Part shown: positions 57,068 through 64,000 of the stretch, piece by piece | Layout of the letters: every line of letters begins with the position of its first letter | How positions within the stretch are numbered: position 1 is the stretch's first letter | DNA from: Aquimarina agarivorans | Lineage (GTDB): Bacteria; Bacteroidota; Bacteroidia; Flavobacteriales; Flavobacteriaceae | Assembly (NCBI RefSeq): GCF_000218485.1 | Contig: NZ_AFPB01000181.1 | Coordinates: 1 to 64,000, forward strand | Reading direction: 5' to 3' | Length of the DNA stretch: 64,000 nt | Notes under the pieces: model-generated | Databases searched by the model: none | Seen by the model: only the letters and a program-made list of their open reading frames with translations | Told to the model about the DNA's origin: nothing | Program-made: the position numbers and the translations under genes

Positions 57068-57985
57068 ATGAGATTTAGTATATTTTTTATAATCGCACTG
57101 GTTTTTTGTACAGTAGCTACAGCACAGCAAGAACCACAGTATTCCCAGTATTTGTACAATATGAGTACGGTAAATCCGGCTTATGTAAAGGGGCAAGCAG
57201 GATTATTTTCATCAGGTATTTTATACCGAAAACAATGGCAAGGTATTGAAGGAGCTCCTGAAACAGCTAATATTTTTGGTAGTATTCCTTTTGGAGAAAA
57301 AATTGAAATGAGTGTTAATTATGTGCATGATGCTATTGGCGATGCTATACAAGTACGCAATGATTTTTTAAATGTGGATTTTGCCTACATTACAAACTTA
57401 TCCGAAAGTTTACGTCTATCCTATGGTTTAAAAGCGGGTATTAATAGTTTTAAACTAAATGCACTTGGATCAGATGTTGCTAGTGATCCAGCTTTTCAGG
57501 ACAATACTTCGCAACTAAATATGTCAATAGGGGCAGGGGTGTACTTATTTGATTCAAACTTTTATGCAGGGGTATCATCACCAAATTTATTACCAAGTGA
57601 TGCTACATTAAATACTATTAAAGTAACGCAAACAGCTATTCATTTATATGGGGTTTTTGGTTATGTTTTTGATATTTCGGACTCGGTAAAATTAAAGCCT
57701 TCAACCGTTATCAAGCAAGTAGTAGGAGCGCCAGTAACTTTTGATATTTCTGCAAATACTTTAATCTATAATCGTTTTGAGGTAGGAGCATCCTATCGTT
57801 ATCAAGATGCGTTTGTAGGGTTATTAGGTTTCAAAATTACTCCTGACTTGCGTATAGGATATGCTTACGATTTTAGCTTAAGTAATTTGAGTAGTACAAG
57901 TAATGGAAGTCATGAAATTATGTTATTGTTCGATTTTGATTTACTTCATTTAGGAAATAAATATACATCACCAAGATTCTTTTAA
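57068..57985 (+). CDS. PorP/SprF-family type IX secretion membrane protein
   Basis: 305 aa. Signal peptide ending V-A-T-A-Q-Q. Opening E-P-Q-Y-S-Q-Y-L-Y-N-M-S-T-V-N-P-A-Y is the family signature, followed by an outer-membrane beta barrel. SprF proteins help export a neighbouring type B cargo, which fits the large protein encoded 2 bp upstream. Confidence 0.92.
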   Translation: MRFSIFFIIALVFCTVATAQQEPQYSQYLYNMSTVNPAYVKGQAGLFSSGILYRKQWQGIEGAPETANIFGSIPFGEKIEMSVNYVHDAIGDAIQVRNDFLNVDFAYITNLSESLRLSYGLKAGINSFKLNALGSDVASDPAFQDNTSQLNMSIGAGVYLFDSNFYAGVSSPNLLPSDATLNTIKVTQTAIHLYGVFGYVFDISDSVKLKPSTVIKQVVGAPVTFDISANTLIYNRFEVGASYRYQDAFVGLLGFKITPDLRIGYAYDFSLSNLSSTSNGSHEIMLLFDFDLLHLGNKYTSPRFF

Positions 57986-57988
57986 GCC

Positions 57989-60013
57989 ATGAAATTAAGA
58001 CTAGTAACTACAATTGCCTTGTTGATTTCAATAGCAGCAATGGCACAAAAAAAGAGCAGAGGAGATCGTTATTTTAAGAATGGGGATTATTTAAATGCTA
58101 TTACTGAATATAAGAAACAGCTGAATAATAAAGAATATACAAAACATATTTTTGAAAATATTTCTACTGCTTACTACAACACTTTTCAATACCGAAAGGC
58201 CTACCGTACACTTAGAAGTTTGTTGAAAGGAAAATTTCAAGGAACTGATAAAACTTATGATAATGAGTTCAACTTTAAAATGCATCAAGTGTTGTCAGCT
58301 TTAGGCGAATATGATAAAGCAGTTGAATTTTTGGCTTTATATAAGAAAAATGAAACTGATGGTGTATTTGACAAGCAAGAAGCTATTTCAATTATTGAGG
58401 CTTTCAAGTTAAAGGATGAAGATTATAAAATAAAAAACGACAAATCACTTAATACAGCTTCAGCAGAATTTGGAGCAGTTAAAAAGGATAGTATGCTATA
58501 TTTTGTCTCGGACAGGTCGCCAAATGGTATTGAAGGAGTGCTTAATAAATTCAATAAAACATACCGTTGGACGCATCGTCCATTTTTAGATATTTACCAA
58601 GTAAGTGTGGATAGTTTAAATAAGCCAGTATCGGAAGTGACTCCATTTTCAAAAACAATAAATTCCAGTTTACATGAGGGTAATTTTTGCTTTTCAAAGG
58701 ATGGCAACACCCTGTATTTTTCAAAAAGTAATGCTGAGCGCGGAAGGAAAAAATTTGATACAATAAGAAATAATGCCATTCATCTGTACCGCTCCGTGTT
58801 GTCGGACAGTTTAAAAGTGTGGTCTAAGCCTGAAAAATTACCTTTTAATAATGTAAATTATTCCGTGGAGCATCCCTCCTTAAGCCCTGATGGAAAAAAG
58901 TTATATTTTGCCTCTAATATGCCTGGTGGATATGGAGATTTTGATCTTTACTACGTTGATATAACTGGGGAAAATACTTTTGGTGTTCCAGTAAATTTGG
59001 GTCAGGTAGTAAATACGGCAAGTAGAGACCAATTTCCATATATAAATGAACAGGGGAATTTGTTTTTTTCATCAAATGGCCATTTAGGATTAGGGATGAT
59101 GGATATTTTTGTATCTGAAAAAGTATCTGAAAATTTTACAAAACCTATAAATTTAGGAGCGCCTATCAACTCAAGTTATGATGATTTTTCGTTGACATAC
59201 AGTAATGAAACGGAAGGTTATTTTGCTTCAAACAGAAAAAAAACTGATGACATCTATCGATTTACTCAAATAGGAGAAATTTATTTAAGAAAATACAAAG
59301 CAAAATTTGAAGTGCGAGATGTTGAAACAAAAGAGTTTGTGGAAAATGTTGAAGTAAGTTTGTGGAACAAAGAGGAGGTTTATAATAAAATACTAACAAA
59401 TACTGCTGAATTTAGTTTGTCAATTTTTCCTGGGAAATATACTTTTAAAGCATCAGCCGAAGGGTACGAGTCTCAAACTAAACCTATATTAATTCAGGAA
59501 AAGGCAAATAAAATTTATGTGATTTATTTACAGAAAAAGGTGTTGACGGTTGCAGAAGTTAAAAAAAAGAAAGCAGAAGTAAATTCGCCGAAAGTAATTA
59601 AAAGTCAATTAATTAATGACAAGGTAGGTCCTCCAGTAACTGAACGTAATGGAAAATTATATTTTGATTTACCACCGATATATTTTGACTATGATAAATG
59701 GAATATTCGAGCCGACTCAAAAAAAGTACTCGAAGAATTTGCTTTAAAGTTGGAAAAGTATAAATCGGTATACATCAAAATTAGTTCACATACGGATAGT
59801 CGTGGTACAAAAACTTACAACCAATTACTTTCGGAAAAAAGAGCAGAGTCTACACGTAATTATTTGGCATTGGTTGGTTATGTAAATGCTCGTAGAATGC
59901 AATTTGAAGGCTTTGGTGAATCGGTGCCCTTAATTAGTTGTGATGGAAAAGTATGTTCCGAAGAAGAGCACCAAACCAATAGGCGTAGTGAGTTTGAAAT
60001 TATAAAGTATTAA
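57989..60013 (+). CDS. OmpA-family protein with TPR-like and WD40/PD40 repeats (PorE-like)
   Basis: 674 aa. Signal peptide M-K-L-R-L-V-T-T-I-A-L-L-I-S-I-A-A-M-A-Q. Helical repeats (about 25-150) resemble TPRs, then PD40-type beta-propeller units (E-H-P-S-L-S-P-D-G-K-K-L-Y-F-A-S-N). A carboxypeptidase-like sandwich (~430-510) and a C-terminal OmpA peptidoglycan-binding domain (Y-F-D-Y-D-K-W, then S-S-H-T-D-S-R-G-T) follow. It starts 3 bp after the PorP/SprF stop. It probably anchors the outer-membrane complex to peptidoglycan. Confidence 0.9.
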   Translation: MKLRLVTTIALLISIAAMAQKKSRGDRYFKNGDYLNAITEYKKQLNNKEYTKHIFENISTAYYNTFQYRKAYRTLRSLLKGKFQGTDKTYDNEFNFKMHQVLSALGEYDKAVEFLALYKKNETDGVFDKQEAISIIEAFKLKDEDYKIKNDKSLNTASAEFGAVKKDSMLYFVSDRSPNGIEGVLNKFNKTYRWTHRPFLDIYQVSVDSLNKPVSEVTPFSKTINSSLHEGNFCFSKDGNTLYFSKSNAERGRKKFDTIRNNAIHLYRSVLSDSLKVWSKPEKLPFNNVNYSVEHPSLSPDGKKLYFASNMPGGYGDFDLYYVDITGENTFGVPVNLGQVVNTASRDQFPYINEQGNLFFSSNGHLGLGMMDIFVSEKVSENFTKPINLGAPINSSYDDFSLTYSNETEGYFASNRKKTDDIYRFTQIGEIYLRKYKAKFEVRDVETKEFVENVEVSLWNKEEVYNKILTNTAEFSLSIFPGKYTFKASAEGYESQTKPILIQEKANKIYVIYLQKKVLTVAEVKKKKAEVNSPKVIKSQLINDKVGPPVTERNGKLYFDLPPIYFDYDKWNIRADSKKVLEEFALKLEKYKSVYIKISSHTDSRGTKTYNQLLSEKRAESTRNYLALVGYVNARRMQFEGFGESVPLISCDGKVCSEEEHQTNRRSEFEIIKY

Positions 60014-60127
60014 TGAGAATAATAGAACGGTATTTAATTTATTAAGGATAGCAGCTCCTTTGGGTGTTAACCATAATGTTTTATTAAAATCATTTTAATA
60101 GTGATTAAAAAAGTAAAAAATTCTTTG

Positions 60128-60135
60128 TACTTTTG
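60128..60135 (+). promoter_or_regulatory. rpsA promoter -7 box
   Basis: TACTTTTG, 109 bp before the rpsA ATG, identical to the rplS -7 box. The ~100-nt leader could carry autoregulation by S1, but no motif was recognised. Confidence 0.6.
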
Positions 60136-60244
60136 CACTCCATTTGTGGTGTTAGGTTAAACATTTGGAAATAAACTTTATAAAACGCTTTTACAACGTA
60201 GCCATAATTAACCTTATCGTTGTAAAATACAAATTTTATCTTCA

Positions 60245-62056
60245 ATGTCTGAAGAAACAAAAAACACAGAAGTTCAGGAAACTGAAGCTGTTGCTACTCC
60301 AGTAGTAGAAACTGTAAATCCTGAACAATTCCTTAAAGATTTTAACTGGCACAATTACGAAGAGGGTATCGATCCAATTGAGGATGATAAACTTGAAGAG
60401 TTTGAAAAGCTTGTAGCTGAAAACTTTGTGGATACGTTAAATGATGAGGTAGTTAACGGTACTGTAATTAACCTTACTGATCGTGATGCTATTATTGATA
60501 TCAATGCTAAATCTGAAGGTGTAATTTCGTTAAACGAATTCCGTTACAACCCAGATTTAAAAGTAGGTGATACTGTAGAGGTATTAATTGACATCCGTGA
60601 GGATGCTACAGGTCAATTAGTATTATCACACAGAAAAGCACGTGTAATCAAAGCTTGGGATCGAGTAAATAATGCACATGAAACTGGTGAAATCGTTAAT
60701 GGATTTGTTAAATGTCGTACTAAAGGTGGTATGATCGTTGACGTATTTGGTATTGAAGCTTTCTTACCAGGTTCTCAAATTGATGTGAAGCCAATTCGCG
60801 ATTACGATGTTTATGTTGGTAAAACAATGGAATTCAAAGTGGTTAAAATTAATCACGAATTCAAAAATGTGGTGGTTTCCCATAAAGCGCTTATCGAAGC
60901 AGATATCGAAGAGCAGAAAAAAGAAATTATCGGTCAGCTTGAAAAAGGTCAAGTTCTTGAAGGAACAGTTAAAAACATTACTTCATACGGAGTATTTGTT
61001 GATCTTGGAGGTGTAGACGGATTAGTACATATTACAGATCTTTCTTGGTCTCGTATCAACCACCCTAATGAAATGGTTGAATTAGATCAAAAATTAAACG
61101 TGGTAATTTTAGACTTTGATGAGGCTAAAACACGTATTCAATTAGGTCTTAAACAATTAAAGCCGCATCCATGGGAAGCACTTAATGGTGACCTAAAAGT
61201 TGGAGATAAAGTAAAAGGTAAAGTAGTTGTAATTGCAGATTACGGTGCATTTATTGAAGTTGAAGAAGGAGTGGAAGGATTAATTCACGTAAGTGAAATG
61301 AGCTGGTCTACACACTTGCGTTCTGCACAAGACTTTGTAAAAGTAGGTGATGAGGTAGATGCTGTAATTCTTACTTTAGATAGAGAAGAGCGTAAAATGT
61401 CACTTGGTATTAAGCAAATGACTCCAGATCCTTGGACTGATATTACAACTAAATACCCAGTAGGTTCTCGTCACACAGGTGTGGTTCGTAACTTTACTAA
61501 CTTCGGTGTTTTTGTTGAATTAGAAGAAGGAATTGACGGATTAATCTATATTTCAGACCTTTCTTGGACTAAGAAAGTGAAGCATCCATCTGATTTCTGT
61601 TCAGTTGGTGATAAATTAGAAGTTGTGGTTCTTGAATTAGATGTTGACGGACGTAAGTTAAGTTTAGGTCATAAGCAAACTGATGCAAATCCTTGGGATA
61701 AGTACGAAGGTGAATTTGCTGTAGGTACTAAGCATACTGCTGCTTTAGGTGATGTTAATGATAAAGGTGCGACTATTGAATTTAATGAGGATGTAGTAGC
61801 ATTTATTCCAAGTCGTCATTTAGAAAAAGAAGATGGTACAAAATTAGCTAAAGGAGACTCAGCAGAATTTGTTGTTATTGAATTTAACAAGGAATTTAAA
61901 AGAGTTGTAGCTTCTCATACGGCTATCTTTAAAGAAGAAGAAGTTAAGGCGGTTAAACAAGCAGCTAAAAAAGCTCAGTCTCAAGAAAAAACAACTCTTG
62001 GTGATTTAGATGCATTAGCAGAGTTAAAAGCCAAATTAGAAAAGGGAGGAAAATAA
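60245..62056 (+). CDS. rpsA: 30S ribosomal protein S1
   Basis: 603 aa with six S1-type OB repeats between about residues 65 and 560. The clearest are G-T-V-K-N-I-T-S-Y-G-V-F-V-D-L-G-G-V-D-G and G-V-V-R-N-F-T-N-F-G-V-F-V-E-L-E-E-G. An acidic N-terminal extension (E-E-T-K-N-T-E-V-Q-E-T-E) is usual for Bacteroidetes. S1 binds mRNA on the small subunit, and these bacteria rely little on Shine-Dalgarno pairing. Confidence 0.96.
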   Translation: MSEETKNTEVQETEAVATPVVETVNPEQFLKDFNWHNYEEGIDPIEDDKLEEFEKLVAENFVDTLNDEVVNGTVINLTDRDAIIDINAKSEGVISLNEFRYNPDLKVGDTVEVLIDIREDATGQLVLSHRKARVIKAWDRVNNAHETGEIVNGFVKCRTKGGMIVDVFGIEAFLPGSQIDVKPIRDYDVYVGKTMEFKVVKINHEFKNVVVSHKALIEADIEEQKKEIIGQLEKGQVLEGTVKNITSYGVFVDLGGVDGLVHITDLSWSRINHPNEMVELDQKLNVVILDFDEAKTRIQLGLKQLKPHPWEALNGDLKVGDKVKGKVVVIADYGAFIEVEEGVEGLIHVSEMSWSTHLRSAQDFVKVGDEVDAVILTLDREERKMSLGIKQMTPDPWTDITTKYPVGSRHTGVVRNFTNFGVFVELEEGIDGLIYISDLSWTKKVKHPSDFCSVGDKLEVVVLELDVDGRKLSLGHKQTDANPWDKYEGEFAVGTKHTAALGDVNDKGATIEFNEDVVAFIPSRHLEKEDGTKLAKGDSAEFVVIEFNKEFKRVVASHTAIFKEEEVKAVKQAAKKAQSQEKTTLGDLDALAELKAKLEKGGK

Positions 62057-62083
62057 TTTTAAACTATTTCTAATTCATATTTT

Positions 62084-62112
62084 AAAAGCTGCCCATTAAG
62101 GGCAGCTTTTTT
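62084..62112 (+). terminator. Terminator of rpsA
   Basis: Stem AAAAGCTGCCC/GGGCAGCTTTT with a 5-base loop and a T tail, 28 bp after the stop. Confidence 0.92.
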
Positions 62113-62333
62113 GTTTTATTATTTTAAAGGGAGGTGTTTTTTGTTGATATTTTTTAAAAGAGAACTTAATAAGGAGAACAGTAGCGTCAAATTTGTGAAT
62201 TTTTTAAGGATAACGGTATTAAAATTGAATTAGAATCAATTAATGTTACTCATTTGCCTTAATAAAATTTTCAATTATAAAAAATTATTAGAAAATTTTA
62301 ATAGATTTAGATCGTTATATCTATAAATAGTAT

Positions 62334-62341
62334 TATTTTTG
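62334..62341 (+). promoter_or_regulatory. Promoter -7 box for the leader/GNAT/argG transcript
   Basis: TATTTTTG, 57 bp before the leader ATG. Transcription would start near 62348, giving a ~50-nt untranslated stretch that includes the GC-rich AAGGGGCTTAGGCC. Confidence 0.6.
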
Positions 62342-62397
62342 CAACCTTAATATTAACGAAAGGGGCTTAGGCCGACGATTTAGAGTTAATAATTACT

Positions 62398-62502
62398 ATG
62401 GAAACTTCAGTGAAAACAGGAAACCACATATCAATTATTTCTTCCACTTTGGTAGTTGTTGCCAAAAGAATCGTTGTGCGTTTTCCGTTATGTCGCCCCT
62501 AG
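62398..62502 (+). CDS. Probable regulatory leader peptide, 34 aa
   Basis: A 34-codon ORF starting M-E-T-S-V-K-T-G-N-H and ending A-K-R-I-V-V-R-F-P-L-C-R-P-stop. Three Arg and one Cys codon lie within its last twelve codons. It sits in the 600-bp leader of a GNAT-argG transcript, just after a good -7 box. Its stop codon (TAG) is inside the palindrome CCCCTAGGGG (62496-62505). An upstream GGGGC (62361-62365) could pair with GCCCC (62495-62499), giving two alternative structures. This is the layout of ribosome-mediated attenuation. It has the strength of a pattern only: no homologue was searched, and arginine as the signal is inferred from the downstream gene. Confidence 0.6.
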   Translation: METSVKTGNHISIISSTLVVVAKRIVVRFPLCRP

Positions 62503-62544
62503 GGGTGGGTAAATTCAAATGTGAAAAGTAATCACTTTTCCACT
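62494..62544 (+). promoter_or_regulatory. GC-rich palindrome and hairpin after the leader peptide
   Basis: CCCCTAGGGG (62496-62505) overlaps the leader stop codon. A second hairpin, GTGAAAAGT/ACTTTTC-C-AC, lies at about 62521-62543. No long T run follows, so control may act on translation or rely on Rho rather than intrinsic termination. Confidence 0.5.
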
Positions 62545-62666
62545 TTCAGGTTAATTTTAAAAAAAACAAATTTAAGCGCAATTAGTGTGTTTGGTTGTTT
62601 TAAATGTAGTGTATTAAAATAAATTTGGTTGACAGCCTCAAGCTTGTTGCCATAAGCTGATAGATA

Positions 62667-63296
62667 TTGAGCAAAGTAGAAGTTATTATAGCAAATGAAA
62701 GTCATTTTAAGTTTGCGACTCAAATTTGTAAAGTGATTGAATCCTCAGCTAAGGATAGAGGAACGGGTATTGCTAAACGAACACCAGAGTATATTGAAAA
62801 AAAGATGAGCGCTGGCAATGCCGTTATTGCATTAGAAGGTGATGAATTTGCGGGGTTTTGTTACATCGAAGCTTGGAGTCATGGAAAATATGTGGCTCAT
62901 TCAGGTTTAATAGTACATCCAAATTTCAGAAAACAAGGTTTGGCAAAGCGTATTAAAGAATTTATTTTTAATTATTCATTAAAAAAATATCCGGAAGCAA
63001 AAATCTTTGGAATCACTACGGGTTTAGCAGTAATGAAGATCAATTCAAAACTAGGTTACAAACCAGTTACTTTTTCAGAATTAACTGATGATCCAAAATT
63101 TTGGGCTGGATGTAAAACATGTACAAATTTTGAGATTTTAAAATCTAAAGATTACAAAATGTGTATGTGTACGGGAATGTTATATAATCCTAATGATAAT
63201 GATGATTCTCATTTTGAATTAAATAAGGATAATTGGTTCAAGGAAAAAGTAATCAAACGATTAAAACGAATTAAACATTTAATGTTAAAACAATAA
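62667..63296 (+). CDS. GNAT-family N-acetyltransferase of the arginine cluster
   Basis: 209 aa, TTG start (the frame is closed just upstream by TAG at 62661). GNAT acetyl-CoA site V-H-P-N-F-R-K-Q-G-L-A-K-R-I (about residues 88-101) and G-F-C-Y-I-E-A-W. A Cys set C-K-T-C...C-M-C (about residues 150-170) could bind metal. The E-S-S-A-K-D-R-G-T-G-I-A-K-R-T-P-E-Y-I opening is shared by a Bacteroidetes family that precedes argG, so it may acetylate (or succinylate) glutamate at the first step of arginine synthesis. That role is inferred from position. Here argG follows after 105 bp. Confidence 0.85.
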   Translation: MSKVEVIIANESHFKFATQICKVIESSAKDRGTGIAKRTPEYIEKKMSAGNAVIALEGDEFAGFCYIEAWSHGKYVAHSGLIVHPNFRKQGLAKRIKEFIFNYSLKKYPEAKIFGITTGLAVMKINSKLGYKPVTFSELTDDPKFWAGCKTCTNFEILKSKDYKMCMCTGMLYNPNDNDDSHFELNKDNWFKEKVIKRLKRIKHLMLKQ

Positions 63297-63401
63297 TAAT
63301 GTATTGACCGTAAGGGTTTTAAAATAATATAATTAAAGAGTAATTAAAAGTGCTAAGTAATGTCTTACTAATTTGTACTTAATACTCTGTACTAATAACA
63401 T

Positions 63402-64000
63402 ATGGAAAAAGTAGTAGTTGCCTATAGTGGAGGTTTGGATACCACGTATTGTGTAAAATATTTAATGCATGAAAAAAATATGGAAGTGCACACGGTGTTA
63501 GTAAACACTGGTGGATTTTCAGATGAAGAGTTAAAAGCTACTGAAGAGCGCGCTTATGCCATTGGAAGTAAGTCTCATGCAAATCTTACTATCTTAGATA
63601 AATTTTATGATAAGGCAGTAAAATATTTGATTTACGGGAACGTATTAAAAAATAATACGTACCCATTATCGGTAAGTGCCGAGCGTATTTTTCAAGCAAT
63701 TGAGGTCATTGAATATGCAAAATCTGTAGGGGCAAAATATATAGCTCATGGTAGTACGGGCGCAGGAAATGACCAAATTCGATTTGATGTTATTTTTCAA
63801 ACTCTAGCACCAAGTATTGAAATTATTACCCCAATTCGTGATTTAAGTTTAACACGTCAGCAAGAGGTAGAATATTTGGAAAAATATGGGGTACATTATT
63901 CTTGGGAAAAAGCGCAATATTCCATTAATAAAGGAATCTGGGGAACAAGTGTTGGAGGGAAAGAAACCTTAACGTCCAATGAGGCCTTGCCAAGTGAAGC
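63402..64000 (+). CDS. argG: Argininosuccinate synthase, 5' part (cut by window end)
   Basis: 199 codons visible. ATP pyrophosphatase motif V-A-Y-S-G-G-L-D-T-T-Y (about residues 6-16) and A-H-G-S-T-G-A-G-N-D-Q-I-R-F-D, which ArgG uses to bind citrulline and aspartate. The frame is open at the window edge. It condenses citrulline and aspartate in arginine synthesis. Confidence 0.95.
   Translation, partial: MEKVVVAYSGGLDTTYCVKYLMHEKNMEVHTVLVNTGGFSDEELKATEERAYAIGSKSHANLTILDKFYDKAVKYLIYGNVLKNNTYPLSVSAERIFQAIEVIEYAKSVGAKYIAHGSTGAGNDQIRFDVIFQTLAPSIEIITPIRDLSLTRQQEVEYLEKYGVHYSWEKAQYSINKGIWGTSVGGKETLTSNEALPSE

Overview
The window is AT-rich, gene-dense DNA from a member of the Bacteroidetes, most likely a marine Flavobacteriaceae. 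The reasons are type IX secretion and gliding genes (PorQ, PorP/SprF, gliding-type C-terminal domains), a TonB-receptor plus DUF4249 pair, a monomeric NADP isocitrate dehydrogenase, promoters with the Bacteroidetes -7 box TAnnTTTG, and almost no Shine-Dalgarno sequences. No phage, insertion sequence or CRISPR array was seen.

Layout. 1-6.5 kb (mostly minus): a secreted M43-type metalloprotease with three CBM6-like modules, a membrane histidine kinase with a NarX/PilJ-like sensor coupled to a DUF4202 gene, and a frameshifted SRPBCC protein. 7-8.6 kb (plus): a PaxB/Pyr4-like membrane protein and metF. 8.7-31.2 kb: a large nitrate/nitrite region. It holds nirBD, narK, an outer-membrane porin, a NarL-type response regulator, an operon for cytochrome c maturation and transmembrane electron transfer (ccsA, ccsB, mono- and pentaheme cytochromes, FAD/2Fe-2S reductase, cytochrome b-like protein, Tll0287-like cytochrome), a stand-alone periplasmic protein with two NarX/PilJ-like repeats, the ABC transporter nrtABCD (interrupted by an opposing tRNA-Gly), and moeA with a homopolymer frameshift. 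31.6-41.3 kb: housekeeping genes (DinB-like, murQ, TonB receptor/DUF4249, icd, rplS). 42-50 kb: the ftsK-lolA-lptF-ribB-porQ-cmk cluster. 50-60 kb: DUF1800/DUF1501 and a gliding/T9SS trio. 60-64 kb: rpsA, a probable leader-peptide attenuator, a GNAT acetyltransferase and the start of argG.

How it works together. A porin, a NarK antiporter and an ABC transporter would bring in nitrate/nitrite, and NirBD would reduce nitrite to ammonium with NAD(P)H. MoeA points to a molybdenum nitrate reductase, but neither that enzyme nor a siroheme synthase is in the window. The main new observation is a 16-bp palindrome, TA[AC]GTA-N4-TAC[GT]TA with small variations. It recurs in the promoters of nirB, narK, the porin, the Tll0287-like cytochrome gene and nrtA, and in front of a possible small RNA at 29.9 kb. 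It usually lies about 20 and/or 40 bp upstream of the inferred start point and is absent from the housekeeping promoters I examined. It defines a candidate nitrate regulon that links nitrogen uptake to the cytochrome operon. The second notable element is a 34-codon ORF ending R-F-P-L-C-R-P-stop, followed by a GC-rich palindrome, upstream of the GNAT-argG genes.

Two genes (the SRPBCC gene and moeA) each appear to lack one A in an A7/A8 run. This suggests either consensus errors or transcriptional slippage. All functions are read from sequence motifs and memory of families; no search was run.
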